Shown in pieces: positions 10,401 to 17,744 of a stretch of DNA of 37,500 nt. The translations under genes and the position numbers were made by a program. The stretch covers positions 67,501 through 105,000 of the forward strand of contig RPFO01002279.1 in the NCBI GenBank assembly GCA_009746045.1. The letters run 5' to 3'. Position 1 is the first letter of the stretch. Every line of letters starts with the position of its first letter. Origin of the DNA: Mesostigma viride (lineage: Eukaryota > Streptophyta > Mesostigmatophyceae > Mesostigmatales > Mesostigmataceae). Below the pieces are notes generated by a model. The model was not told the DNA's origin and made no database searches. It worked only from the letters and a program-made list of their open reading frames with translations.

Positions 10401-13400
10401 AACACATCACATCACATCACATCACATCACAACACAACACAACACAACACAACACAACACAACACATCACAACACAACACAACACAACACAACACAACAC
10501 AACACAACACAACACAACACAACACAACACAACACAACACAACACAACACAACACAACAAGCAAATATTCTAAAACAAACGCGAACAATCCAGGACGTGA
10601 AGAATCCATCATGGACCAATGGCAGACCACCCATAGGCATCAAGAACGCGGGAGCGACATATGCTCACAACTTCCTCTATCCCTTCTGCTTTCTCAACTC
10701 CTCTTTGGTGCCCACCTCTTTTCTTCCCACCTTGTGCGCCGGCACCGCGTCGCCACCCGCAGGCGCCAAGACAGCGGGAGCGATATCGTCCAGGGGCCCG
10801 CCACCGTGATCGGTGCGGCTGGCTTATTCCAGCACGCCAGCCCCGCCTACGGGCTCGTGCGCTCGCGCTCCAAGGACGCCCTCTCCCCCACCGCGCCGGG
10901 CCCCATTAATACCGGCCCCACTAATACTGGCCCCCCCAGTAATACCGGCCACCCCAGTATGCACCGCTCGCGTTCCAAGGAGGCCGTGGGGGGGCTGCCC
11001 TCGACCGGCCTCAGTGCCACACGGACCCGGTCGAAGGAAGCCCTGTCGGGGGGGGTCCGCGCGAGCCCAAACGACGCATCCCCTGGGGTGTTGAGTCTTG
11101 CGCGGTCGAGGTCCAGGGAGGCAGTCCAGGGGGGGGAGCTTTCGCCCTCTGGGGTAGACATGGCCAGGCCCATGGAGGAGGCGTCGTCGCCACCCGCGGC
11201 ACCTGCGGGGGGGGCGGGCGCTGCGGGCAGCTTGTTTGGGAGGGGCAATGAGATGGGTTCAGTCGCAAGGGGTGATCCTGTGGGTGGGGCGGGGGCTGGG
11301 GCAGGGGGTGGCTTGGGTGGAGGCGGGGGGTGTTTGTGCGGACGGGCTCAGTGGGCTCTTTTGGGCGCACGTTTGTCGGCCTCGGGAGCGTCAACACGGG
11401 CATGAACGTGTACCACAAGGCGAACATCAGTATGGGTGCAAATGCCTACAGCGCCAGCAATGTTAACTATGCCTCCGCCAACCAGAATGCCGCCAGCAAC
11501 AACAATGGCGGCAACAATGGTGCCGCTAGCAACGTCGTCGATGGGAATAAGGACAGCGACATGGGCACGTCCCCACCCACGAGGATGTCTATCTCGCCCA
11601 CGTGGAATAGTGTGAGAGTGGGAGGGGCGATCTCCCCCCGTGGCACTCTTCAACGCAGCAACAACAGCAACGTGAACGGCAGCAGTAACAACAACCAGTA
11701 TGTCGTCGCGCCGCACTTCAATGAGCAAGCACGGAACGCCGCCAACTATCATCCGGCACAGAACAAGAACTATGGGGCGCAGAGCCACCATGCGGCGGCA
11801 GCAGCATCAGGGCATCCGGTGGCAGGCTCCATGGCACCTCCCCAGAGCCGGCCGCACGAATCCTCCCCGAATCCCGGTGGCCAGCATAACCCTGCAATGG
11901 CGTGCGGGGCAGCCCCTGCTGGCATTCGTAACTCGCACCCTGGCCACGAGCATGGCGTACGGGCGGTTGGTTCAAGGGAACGGCCTGTGGGCAGCCTGAC
12001 CACAGCCGCCAGCGATGCGAACATGAGGGGGGTGCCCGTTGCGCTCGGTGGGTCCTGGGTTGGGAGTGGGGCCGGCGCAGAGAACGTGCGGGTGGGTGGG
12101 GAGGAAGGGCGGGGGGTTGACGGACGCCAGCGCAAGGCCCCGATCGCGTCGGTGTCGGCGCTCGCGGTGCCTCCGCCGTCACCGCAGGCGTCGCCGGGGC
12201 TGCAGTCGCCGGTGTCCCCCTCGCATTCGTTGAGTCTGAGCCCGGGTTGGGCCACTCAGCCCGCTCAGCCCGGGGGTCAGCCCCCGGGGGGTCCCTCGAC
12301 CGTCGCGCCTGCGTCGTCAGGGGGCAGCCATGACCAAGGCAGGGAGAGGAGTGTGGGTGACCACGGGCAGGGCGCGGTGGTGGGCGCCAGGAATATGGCT
12401 TCTTTCAATGGCGAGGATGACATGGAGAAGCAGGAGGAGGGCGGGAATGGCGACGCGAGGGGCCGTGGCAACAACAACGATGGCGGTAACAACAATCGAG
12501 ACGCCTGCAACAATGCCAACCCCAACGGGAGCCATAATGATGCCAACGACAGGAATGCCAGCAATGGGGCCATGGCTGCAGGGACGGGCGTGGCCAACGG
12601 CAAGGCCCCGCAGGCGGGGGTGGTGAACGGCCCAGGGACGGGCTACGTGGGTGGCGGATTTGTCGCCAGCGGCAGCTTGCGGTCCCCTCGAACGGTACTC
12701 CGTCGCGTCGAGCGGCGGCGCAGCATGCCCTCCATGCCCTCGCTCCTCGGCTCCTTCTCGATGAGCACCGCAAGCGGGATGGTGCCAGGTGGTGCCGTTG
12801 CGTCGACCCCGCTGCCGCCGGTCCTTCTGTCCGGGTCGTCCGTCATGCTCCCCGCGGCCACAGGGGGTGGCTCTTCTGTAATGCGGGATGACGATAACGG
12901 CCGGGGGGGCGGCAACGGGGAGGTCTCCATGGGGGGGGCAGCCCCTATGGGGGTATCCACCGCGGGCTGGGCCGTCCCTGGCGTGCGCCTCACACGATAC
13001 TCCTTGGATTCTGCCCGCCCGCTCCTGCGTAACAGCGGCGGCGGGTTTCCCTTCCCGTGGGCCCCACTGCAGGCGCCGAGGGTCGACGATGGTGCCAACC
13101 ATAACACTGCCAACGCGAATCAGGGGGGCGGGTATGGGCCAATTGGGGCCGGGTATGGCATGGCAGGTCTGCCTACCAACGTCGGGTTGAACGCAGGGTT
13201 TGGGCACCCGGTCGGGTTCGGCGCGGGTGGTGGCGGCGGGAATGGGCGGTATGGTAACATGCTGGCGGGCGTGGGTGGGAACATGCCGGCGGACGCGGCC
13301 GCGTCATCCGGCGGCTTTGGCAGCAGCACCGTGACAGGCCTCGTGCCGCCGTCGCAGCAGGGCGAGCGCTCGCTGAGCCACGGCAACAGCGGGGGGACAG

Positions 13401-14158
13401 GGGGGGTGGAGATCTGCCTTTCGTGCCCATCGAGCTCGGGCCCGTTTGCCCCCCTAGGTCCGTCCCCTCCAGACACCCCAGCGATCCCTGTCGGCTCGTT
13501 GTCGCGTACCAGCGGCGGCGTGGTACAGCCGGCATCTGGGACGGTCCCCGTCCCCCCGATGGTGCCAGGTGTCGTGTACCCGGTGGCGATGCCCATGCAG
13601 GGGGTCGTCCAGGGCGCGTCTGGTGGCAGTAACAACGTCGGCGACGCTCGCTCTGCTGACAATACCAGCAACAAGGACAACAAGAACGATCATCATTGTA
13701 GCACGAGCGCGAGCGGCGACAGGGTGCTGTACGGGACCATCTATGACCCCTCCGGCGCGGAGGTCCACGTGCCCGCGTTCGCGATGACCAAGGAGCAGGT
13801 GACAGAGTTACACCTGCACCTCCAGATCCACCGCTACCTCTCCATGGGCTGCCCCGTGCCCGACTTATTATTATCGCTCCTAGTCGGCAAGAAGAAGCGG
13901 CGAGCGGATAACGCGGCGGGGGGGAATGCGCCCGGGGGGGGCTCCGCCGGCGCAGCGGATGGCAGCAACGGCGAGGTTGCCGAGGGGGACGAGGAGGCGG
14001 CGCGGGGGGGTCGGCGGGCAGGGGACCGGTCGGGGGGGAGCAGCCTGGATCGCGACAAGTGTCAGCAGCTGGTCGAGAACATGTCGTCATCGGACCACCG
14101 TGACAAGCGCATGGCGATGTCCGTGGATTGCTCCACGGTCAGCATGACGCAGGTGTGA
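1284..14158 (+). CDS. Five-exon gene for a large Asn/Gly/Ser-rich protein with a C-terminal QLQ-like domain
   Basis: Joining 1284-1478, 3992-4222, 7577-8489, 9546-9708 and 10763-14158 gives one frame of about 1632 codons, with intron phases 0,0,1,2 matching on both sides of every junction. One extra base is needed in the G-run 11325-11330. The protein is mostly disordered: Asn-rich blocks, Gly/Ala/Pro runs, several RRxS-type basic-Ser motifs (RRRRLS, RRGS, RRDS, RRRS) and four RSRSK-like repeats. Near residues 1507-1540 is a QLQ-like domain (TKEQVTEL...GCPVPDLL), a protein-interaction module known from plant GRF transcription factors and SNF2 ATPases. No WRC zinc motif, helicase, kinase or membrane segment is visible. 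The start is uncertain: ATG 1284 is the first in frame, but an acceptor at 1320-1321 would make this an internal exon. A nuclear regulatory role is inference from the domain. I do not recognise the family. Confidence 0.72.
1479..3991 (+). other. Intron 1, AT-richer, with short T/G repeats and a diverged repeat pair
   Basis: The 2.5-kb intron is bounded by GTATGAG and a CGGCAG acceptor. It is clearly less GC-rich than the exons. Positions 1530-1620 hold irregular TGTTTGTCATGT-like repeats. Two diverged copies of a roughly 65-bp sequence lie at about 2997-3062 and 3708-3780 (shared core TTGTCTATTG.GTTGTT.GCTTGCC). A 191-codon open frame at 2490-3065 has no coding character I trust. Confidence 0.6.
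3992..4222 (+). CDS. Exon 2 of the QLQ-like gene
   Basis: Seventy-seven codons lie between acceptor CGGCAG|GAG and donor GAG|GTATGC, both phase 0. The exon starts ERNWALEPSLPES, continues through a Gly/Ala run, and ends with a basic stretch followed by acidic and Ser residues (RRNRGVRKSSEITVSE), which contains possible basophilic kinase sites. GC-rich third positions match the later exons. No known domain. Confidence 0.72.
4283..4610. repeat. 56-bp minisatellite, five full units plus a partial
   Basis: The motif GGTGAGCG starts at 4283, 4339, 4395, 4451, 4507 and 4563, an exact 56-bp period. Units differ by a few substitutions (TACTG/CACAG, TTTC/CTCC). The degenerate last unit runs on into sequence (GAGGGAGTTAT...AGGCGAG) that resembles the start of intron 2 just after the donor at 4223, so the array may have grown from that junction. 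Confidence 0.92.
4774..5095. repeat. G-rich microsatellite (GGGAAGG / GGGGGGAA)n
   Basis: There are dense G-runs on the plus strand, regular GGGAAGGGAGG units over 4810-4970, then looser G/A sequence. Minus-strand translations give Pro-rich peptides that are artefacts of composition. In the transcript of the plus-strand gene this would be a G-quadruplex-prone intronic tract. Confidence 0.9.
5167..5260 (-). other. tRNA-like sequence or tRNA-derived SINE remnant
   Basis: Read on the minus strand, the segment has an A-box-like TAGCTTGGGATGC about 11 bases in and a perfect B box GTTCGAATCC near its end, 94 bases in all. Those are the internal RNA polymerase III promoter elements of tRNA genes. 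However only three terminal acceptor pairs form and the T stem is mispaired, so a working tRNA is unlikely. A tRNA-derived SINE remnant is the best guess. Confidence 0.35.
5671..5720. repeat. Telomere-like 7-bp repeats, degenerate
   Basis: One CCCTAAA unit is followed by three CCCTCAA units, then CCCCAAA, CCTTCAA and CCCCCAG, keeping a 7-bp period. This is a variant of the complement of TTTAGGG. Sequence to about 5815 stays C-rich and loosely similar. It is interstitial, since coding exons lie on both sides. Confidence 0.7.
5869..5960. repeat. 33-bp minisatellite, first site
   Basis: GCTGACTCG begins at 5869, 5902 and 5935, a 33-bp period with about 2.7 units. The units contain the self-complementary CGCCGCCGTTGGCGGCG. 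The core GCGTCAGAC..CTGAC is shared with the array at 7038-7135. Confidence 0.85.
6168..6566 (-). CDS. Possible small opposite-strand gene inside intron 2, unknown product
   Basis: The open frame lies on the strand opposite the host intron. The first ATG gives MAPKGILGKIKSGG, followed by a Lys/Ala/Pro-rich stretch, a nuclear-localisation-like SKRKRG, an Ala/Ser region and a hydrophobic segment (IIKSFILSLI) near the end. Composition is more protein-like than neighbouring random frames, but I find no known domain, and neither promoter nor splice evidence. It could be a fragment of a mobile-element protein. Treat it as hypothetical. Confidence 0.25.
   Translation of the reverse strand: MGEGMAPKGILGKIKSGGIAAFLMPKQAANMAKAPAPSPRAIVGVGQAANELNRSKRKRGNDSNAASGVAAASAQSGNAGEPPGRSFCHATSWDITSVHELIIKSFILSLINNKFDVGVRRTGLWHCGCHPN
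7038..7135. repeat. 33-bp minisatellite, second site
   Basis: AAATTTACGCGTCAG begins at 7038, 7071 and 7104, a 33-bp period. The units contain ACGCGTCAGACGACTGACGCG-like imperfect palindromes. Similar GACGCGTCAG pieces continue to about 7185. Confidence 0.88.
7577..8489 (+). CDS. Exon 3 of the QLQ-like gene
   Basis: The acceptor CGACAG follows a long C/T tract. The donor ACG|GTAGGC leaves phase 1, which exon 4 completes as a GAC codon. The exon encodes about 304 residues rich in Ser, Gly, Ala and Pro, with basic-Ser sites RRRRLSQ, SRRSAS, RRGSMDS and RRDSMPV. Near the end is a more ordered stretch (GEIMWMTNTEYSDVP). No recognised domain; probably a disordered, phosphorylatable region. Confidence 0.8.
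8490..9545 (+). other. Intron 3 with a large G/A microsatellite
   Basis: The intron runs from GTAGGC to GGGCAG, 1056 bases. Positions 8641-8815 are irregular GGGGA/GGGGGA and 8817-8930 a regular hexanucleotide GGGAGA. The remainder (8960-9545) is unremarkable C/T-rich sequence with no repeat or motif I can name. Confidence 0.7.
8641..8935. repeat. (GGGGA)n then (GGGAGA)n microsatellite
   Basis: The first half is variable G4A/G5A units and the second about 19 near-perfect GGGAGA copies. All long Glu/Gly-Arg or Ser-Pro open frames through it are composition artefacts. Confidence 0.95.
9546..9708 (+). CDS. Exon 4 of the QLQ-like gene
   Basis: This short exon (phase 1 in, phase 2 out) sits between acceptor GGGCAG|ACC and donor CAG|GTGTGG. 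It encodes DLFEIRIHTPESR, then a charged, probably helical stretch (DKGMDAALREQQRKLLETL) and a Gly-rich end. It is the most protein-like, least repetitive part upstream of the QLQ-like region. I do not recognise the sequence. Confidence 0.75.
9752..9953. repeat. 31/35-bp minisatellite, six units
   Basis: GAATGAGCAT begins at 9752, 9783, 9818, 9849, 9883 and 9918, giving spacings of 31, 35, 31, 34 and 35. Units differ mainly by presence of GGAA before GGGTC. The array begins only 43 bases after the exon 4 donor. Confidence 0.93.
10226..10342. repeat. 38-41-bp direct repeat, three units
   Basis: TTTCATCAGT(A/T)AGGAATCC begins at 10226, 10264 and 10305. The copies are nearly identical, which implies recent duplication. 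Confidence 0.92.
10358..10559. repeat. Pentanucleotide microsatellite (ACAAC/ACATC/ACGAC)n
   Basis: About 40 five-base units with three interspersed variants: ACGAC at the left end, ACATC in the middle, uniform ACAAC to the right. The minus strand reads as Cys/Val/Leu frames that are not genes. Confidence 0.95.
10763..14158 (+). CDS. Exon 5 of the QLQ-like gene, Asn-rich region and QLQ-like domain
   Basis: The acceptor at 10761-10762 restores the AGG codon from exon 4 (phase 2). Up to about 11325 the frame encodes four repeats of the type RSRSK(E/D)A(L/V). It then continues in the frame one base earlier, so a G appears to be missing in the run 11325-11330. Next come Asn-rich blocks (11450-11700, 12470-12570, 13620-13700), a basic-Ser cluster VERRRSMPSMPS near 12705, and the QLQ-like domain encoded by about 13778-13880. 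After that are a KKKRR cluster, a Gly/Ala-rich acidic tail and stop TGA 14156-14158. Antisense open frames in this exon mirror its GC-rich codon use and are not genes. Confidence 0.82.
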
Positions 14159-14206
14159 CGGGGGCGAGGTTTAGGGTTTAGGGTTGCAGGTGTGACGGGG
14201 GCGAGG
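14149..14206. repeat. Interstitial telomere repeat inside a 21-bp direct duplication
   Basis: Bases 14149-14169 and 14186-14206 are identical over 21 bp, and the 16 bases between them are TTTAGGGTTTAGGGTT. The first copy includes the stop codon of the QLQ-like gene, the second falls in its 3' UTR. Confidence 0.93.
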
Positions 14207-14226
14207 ATGTATTCCTACGTCATTAA

Positions 14227-14231
14227 TGTAA
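14227..14231 (+). promoter_or_regulatory. Candidate polyadenylation signal TGTAA
   Basis: TGTAA lies 69 bases after the stop codon. It is the usual poly(A) signal of green algae such as Chlamydomonas. A five-base match is weak on its own, but the position fits. Confidence 0.3.
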
Positions 14232-15690
14232 GGCTGCCTGTGTCTTGGCGGAGTACTGGCGGAGCTACTGGTGGGGCGCTCTGCCGTCAGCGTGACAACG
14301 TCCGCACATGAGGACGCGCATGCGAGGAAGGGTCGTGTGGACCCAGCCGTTGGGACGGGGGGGGGGAGAAGCGATGAGATACCCCTTGTGAACGGGGGGG
14401 CTGTTGTGAGACTGCTGGGATGATGGATCGGATATTGACCGAGGGTGGCTTCATCCCTGGGAGTACTAGATCATGGGGACCCTGACAGCAAGGGTTGTAT
14501 GTGCTTCCGTGACATCCCCTTCCATGTGCTTGATTGGTGACATTGCCCCTCCACGGTGGCGGGGGAAGGGAGGGAAAGCGGGAATTGGCAAGGGCGTTGG
14601 GCGCTGTGGGAAAGAATCCCCCACGATACATGGCGCGTTCAGAGCGTGTCCTGTCGAGTGTTCCCAGTCTGGGACGTGTTCAGAGCCTGTCGAGCGGTTT
14701 GATGTGTTCCACCAAGCATATTTGGAATTGGGTCCCAGGGGGGGGGTCCAGGGGGGGGGGGGGCGTCCTAGCAGCCTCGGGGGCCGGCGCAGAGCTTGAA
14801 ATTGGAACCCGCCCCACCGCGAATGAATCTTCTTGCAACGCTACACCGTCCTAAGCTTTTGGGCCATAAACTATAGGGTCCTAAGCTACAGTGATCCAAA
14901 TGAGTGGTTGCCTTGCAAAGCTGTGGGGACATCCCAAAGTGAGCACATCGCATCTGTGTGTGGCATGGCCCCGGCAGTGCTGGCGTCGCAATTTAGATTG
15001 CGCGGGAAGGACACGTGTCGAAATAAACAGCAAATGTGGTTTTTACCTAGAACACCCCATGACATGGGGGGGGCTGACACGTCTGAGAACACCCCACAAC
15101 ATGGGGGGGCTGACACGAGGAAGCTTACCTGTATGGCGTGACAGGTGGCGACATTGCGGCGGGGAAATATTGGGGGGGGGGGGGGGGGAGTTGCGGGACC
15201 TGCTCCGCACCCCTCGCATGTGAGAGACGTCAGCGCCAGTAAGCATTGATGTCAATGTGGGGGAGCGATGCTGGCAGGTGGTGGTGGCTGCAGTTGCTTG
15301 CGCCATCTCATGGGATAGATGAGCACTCCCGTTTGTACTTGGTCAGTCGACAACATCCTTGTTTCTTGATCATCATGAACGCGCGCCTGTTAATTTGAGC
15401 GGCCGTTTTTGGCAGACGGCCCCACGTGTGCAAGGGGGAAGTAGGGGGGCATGGGTCCAGGGGTAGGGGTAAGGACAGTTCATGCATAGTAGGGGTCATG
15501 ATATGACGCCTTTTTTTTTTTTTGCTTTTTTGGGGTGTCTCTGTTCGCAAACTTTGGAATCTGTCCAGCCTTGTTAAAGGCTGTTTCCTGACGTGCAGGA
15601 CGTGTTTCCTGACGTTCAGTTGTAAGGGGAGAAGGACCCCATTAGTTACTTTACACATAACTGCGTCACGTGAGCCTCAGGGAAATTAAT
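14232..15690. other. Intergenic, no gene recognised
   Basis: The region is GC-rich on the left, with G-runs at 14739-14762 and 15171-15189. A local duplication ACACCCCA.GACATGGGGGGGCTGACACG occurs twice over about 15050-15115, and a T-run lies near 15510. No coding motif is seen on either strand. Confidence 0.5.
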
Positions 15691-15870
15691 GTAGGGATGG
15701 GGTGGGTGGATGAAGCTATCTAGTTCCTAGTTACAGGGTTACGGGCGCCACGGCCCGAAAGGGTATGCATGCCAAACTTGGTCACATGCGGAGCCCCCAC
15801 TGATTGGGGGTGGTATCCTTCATGTCTACCTGCGCCACCTATCTTTACGAGTCACATGCCTCCATTTTGA
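15691..15870. repeat. LINE-associated 3' repeat, copy 1
   Basis: This segment (landmarks AGCTATCTAGTTCCTAGTTA, GCATGCCAAACTTGGTCACATG, GGGGGTGGTATCCTTCAT) recurs in the same orientation at 17371-17535 and 24821-24990. In the last copy it joins a LINE C-terminal coding remnant directly, so it is probably the 3' end of that element family, read on the minus strand. Confidence 0.8.
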
Positions 15871-15899
15871 TTAGTTAATTTACACATAACTTGTCTCCT

Positions 15900-16020
15900 T
15901 GATAACTGCGTCACGTGAGCATAAGTCTTCAGGAAAATGAATATGGGATAGATGGGGTGGATTAATTAATTAATTAATTAGACTCGTGCTCCCGCTGGGG
16001 AGTCACGGAGCATTAACCCC
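15900..16020. repeat. (ATTA)n tail and GTGCTCCCG..GGGGAGTCACGGAGCA motif, copy 1
   Basis: An ATTA run at 15961-15980 is followed by a short block with the self-complementary CTCCCGCTGGGGAG. The same pairing recurs at 22443-22493, and the ATTA run with CTGCGTCACGTGAGCATAAG also occurs at 24755-24803. It probably marks the 3' terminus of minus-strand LINE copies. Confidence 0.65.
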
Positions 16021-16140
16021 GATGGATGGATGGATGGGTGCAAACAGTCCTACCGGTCTAATCTATCTACATCGGCTACATACTACATCTATCTAACAGC
16101 ATTCTAACTACAACATCTATCTAGACAGCCGCACGCTGCC

Positions 16141-17370
16141 CTAGGGGAGCTGTCTGGCGTGCCTCCCACGGGATTGCACACGCGGGCGCTTCCCCACTGG
16201 GGGGGGCTCGTTGTCCTCTATGACCTGGGCCCACTTGGCCTTGTCCATCATCTTCTTCCAAATCACAGAGAGGCCTAGGCCCCCCATGTCCTCTACTAGC
16301 TGTTCTTTGAAGGTGCGGGCCTTGCGGCGTCTAACATCACTGGGCCCGGCCCACGTCAGGAGGTGCCGGCCAGGCTGGGCTGGTCGCAGTCCTGCGGGGG
16401 GGGCACGTGAGGTGTCTACCTGGTTGGTGCGAGCTAGGTGCCCTAGTAGCTGCAGGCGTCGCTGCTTAATGGTGCTGGTGATATAGGGCATGCCCTAGTA
16501 CAGGTCCTCATTGCGGACATGAGCAGCATATCCTACTCTGAAAATGCTGGAACGCAGCATGCTGGTGACCGCGCCGTCCAGCTTGCGGGCCAGGTCGGCG
16601 GTGAGGGTCCACGTCTCGGCCCCATACGTGAGAACAGGAAGGACGAGGACCTTGAACAGGTCCTGTTTCTCGATCTTGCCCAGGGGCTTGCGCCACAGGG
16701 CCCGGTACTGGCGTAAAGCGTGCCAGGCGAGGGAGATGCGATGGCCCACATCAACCTCGCAGCTGGGGAGCAGGCTGCCCAGCAGCTTAACGCGGTCCCG
16801 ATACAGGACTCGAGAGCGGTCTAGGAGATAGAGGGGCGGCGGTGAGTTGGTGAGCCCAACTGCCAGGGCCTCTGTCTTCTTGCTGACCTCAAGCCCCACT
16901 GCACGGGCCTCGAGAGCCAGGCAGTCAAGCCATGTCTGCACGTGCTCAGTGTCCTCGAAGAGGGTGGTGTCGTCTGCGTAGATGATGTCTGCCAGCCGAA
17001 TCTCCGTGTCCGCACCGCCATGCCAGAATTTGTTAGCAACCTGCACTCCTGGTTCCCTGCCCACGATGCGGGCAAATCGCTTGCGCGCCTGAATCATTAC
17101 GTATTCGACAACAATAATGAACAGGTAGGGCGACAGCACGCGGCCCTGCCACACACCCTTCTGTAAAGGGCATGGGGGCGTGGTCCCGTAAGAAGTGCGC
17201 ACCGAAGTGGTGGACCCTTCATACAGGTTGCGGATGACAGCAATCAGGGGGTGGGGGATCCGGAACAACTCGAGGATGTCCCAAAGCGCAGGCCAGAAAA
17301 CCGAATCGAAGGCTTTGATGAAGTCCACCAGCACAAGGTGCAAAGGGGACTCACCAGGCTGAAGGCGTGG
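16141..17370 (-). pseudogene. LINE reverse transcriptase, 5'-truncated, one in-frame stop
   Basis: The minus-strand frame 17343-16495 encodes the palm of a non-LTR retrotransposon reverse transcriptase. It has motif A with VDFIKAFDSV, motif B as GVWQGRVLSP, the catalytic YADD, and the thumb-like LTYGAETWTLTADLARKLD. A single TAG follows NEDLY, and the same frame continues from 16491 to 16141 with the usual LINE tail (KQRRLQLLGHLAR, PAQPGRHLLTW, GLSVIWKKM). The N-terminal endonuclease and first RT motifs are missing; the left part of the element stops near 17370 where another repeat begins. The copy is therefore dead, although most catalytic residues remain. Such enzymes copy the element's RNA into the genome by target-primed reverse transcription. 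Confidence 0.9.
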
Positions 17371-17535
17371 ATGGATGTAGCTATGTCTAGTTCCTAGCTA
17401 CAGGGTTGCGGGCACCACGGTCCGAATCGCTATGCATGCCAAACTTAGTCACATGCAGATCGAGGCCCCACCGACCATAGGGGGTGGTGGCCTTCATTAC
17501 TGTCTGCCACCTATCTTTACGCGTCATTAATTAAG
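17371..17535. repeat. LINE-associated 3' repeat, copy 2
   Basis: It is homologous to 15691-15870 over AGCTAT.CTAGTTCCTAGCTA, GCATGCCAAACTTAGTCACATG and GCCACCTATCTTTACG, in the same orientation. It abuts the truncated 5' end of the reverse transcriptase fragment, which suggests that the fragment sits immediately behind the 3' end of an older copy. Confidence 0.8.
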
Positions 17536-17744
17536 AACATAACTCCGTTAAGAGTATACATAACACATGGCCCTGCATGAGAACGGGGCCTATGGTTTTT
17601 AATACATTCTGGGCTACAACCTGCAGGTAAGGGAATCATGTAAACAGCCACCTACTCTGGGTGCACAAGGTGCACCTGCACCTCCATGTATTCCAGCAGC
17701 GAAGGTGCGGACATGGGGTGGATCAGAGGATTGTGGCTAGGCAA
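17536..17744. other. Unassigned spacer between element fragments
   Basis: No repeat or coding match was noted in this short stretch between the 3' repeat and the plus-strand ORF1 fragment. Confidence 0.4.

Larger units (their letters stand above)
9709..10762 (+). other. Intron 4 with three separate tandem arrays
   Basis: The intron runs from GTGTGG to a CCCGCAG acceptor preceded by a long pyrimidine tract (about 10670-10735). It contains a 31/35-bp array, a 38-bp triplet and an ACAAC-type pentanucleotide tract, listed separately. 9960-10200 shows nothing notable apart from a T-run near 10060. Confidence 0.7.

Noticed and set aside
12317-14090. Long antisense open frames within exon 5 of the plus gene
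   Set aside because: They are expected from GC-rich codons; they lack splice continuity, while the sense frame carries the domain and matched intron phases.
14473-14854. Extra 3' exon of the plus gene, using CAG|GTGTGA at the stop as a donor
   Set aside because: The donor-like site is good, but downstream frames show no WRC motif or coding character. The stop is simpler.
15691-17535. LTR retrotransposon, because similar repeats flank the reverse transcriptase
   Set aside because: The reverse transcriptase is of non-LTR type and the repeat also forms the 3' end of another LINE copy at 24821-25180; there are no LTR features.
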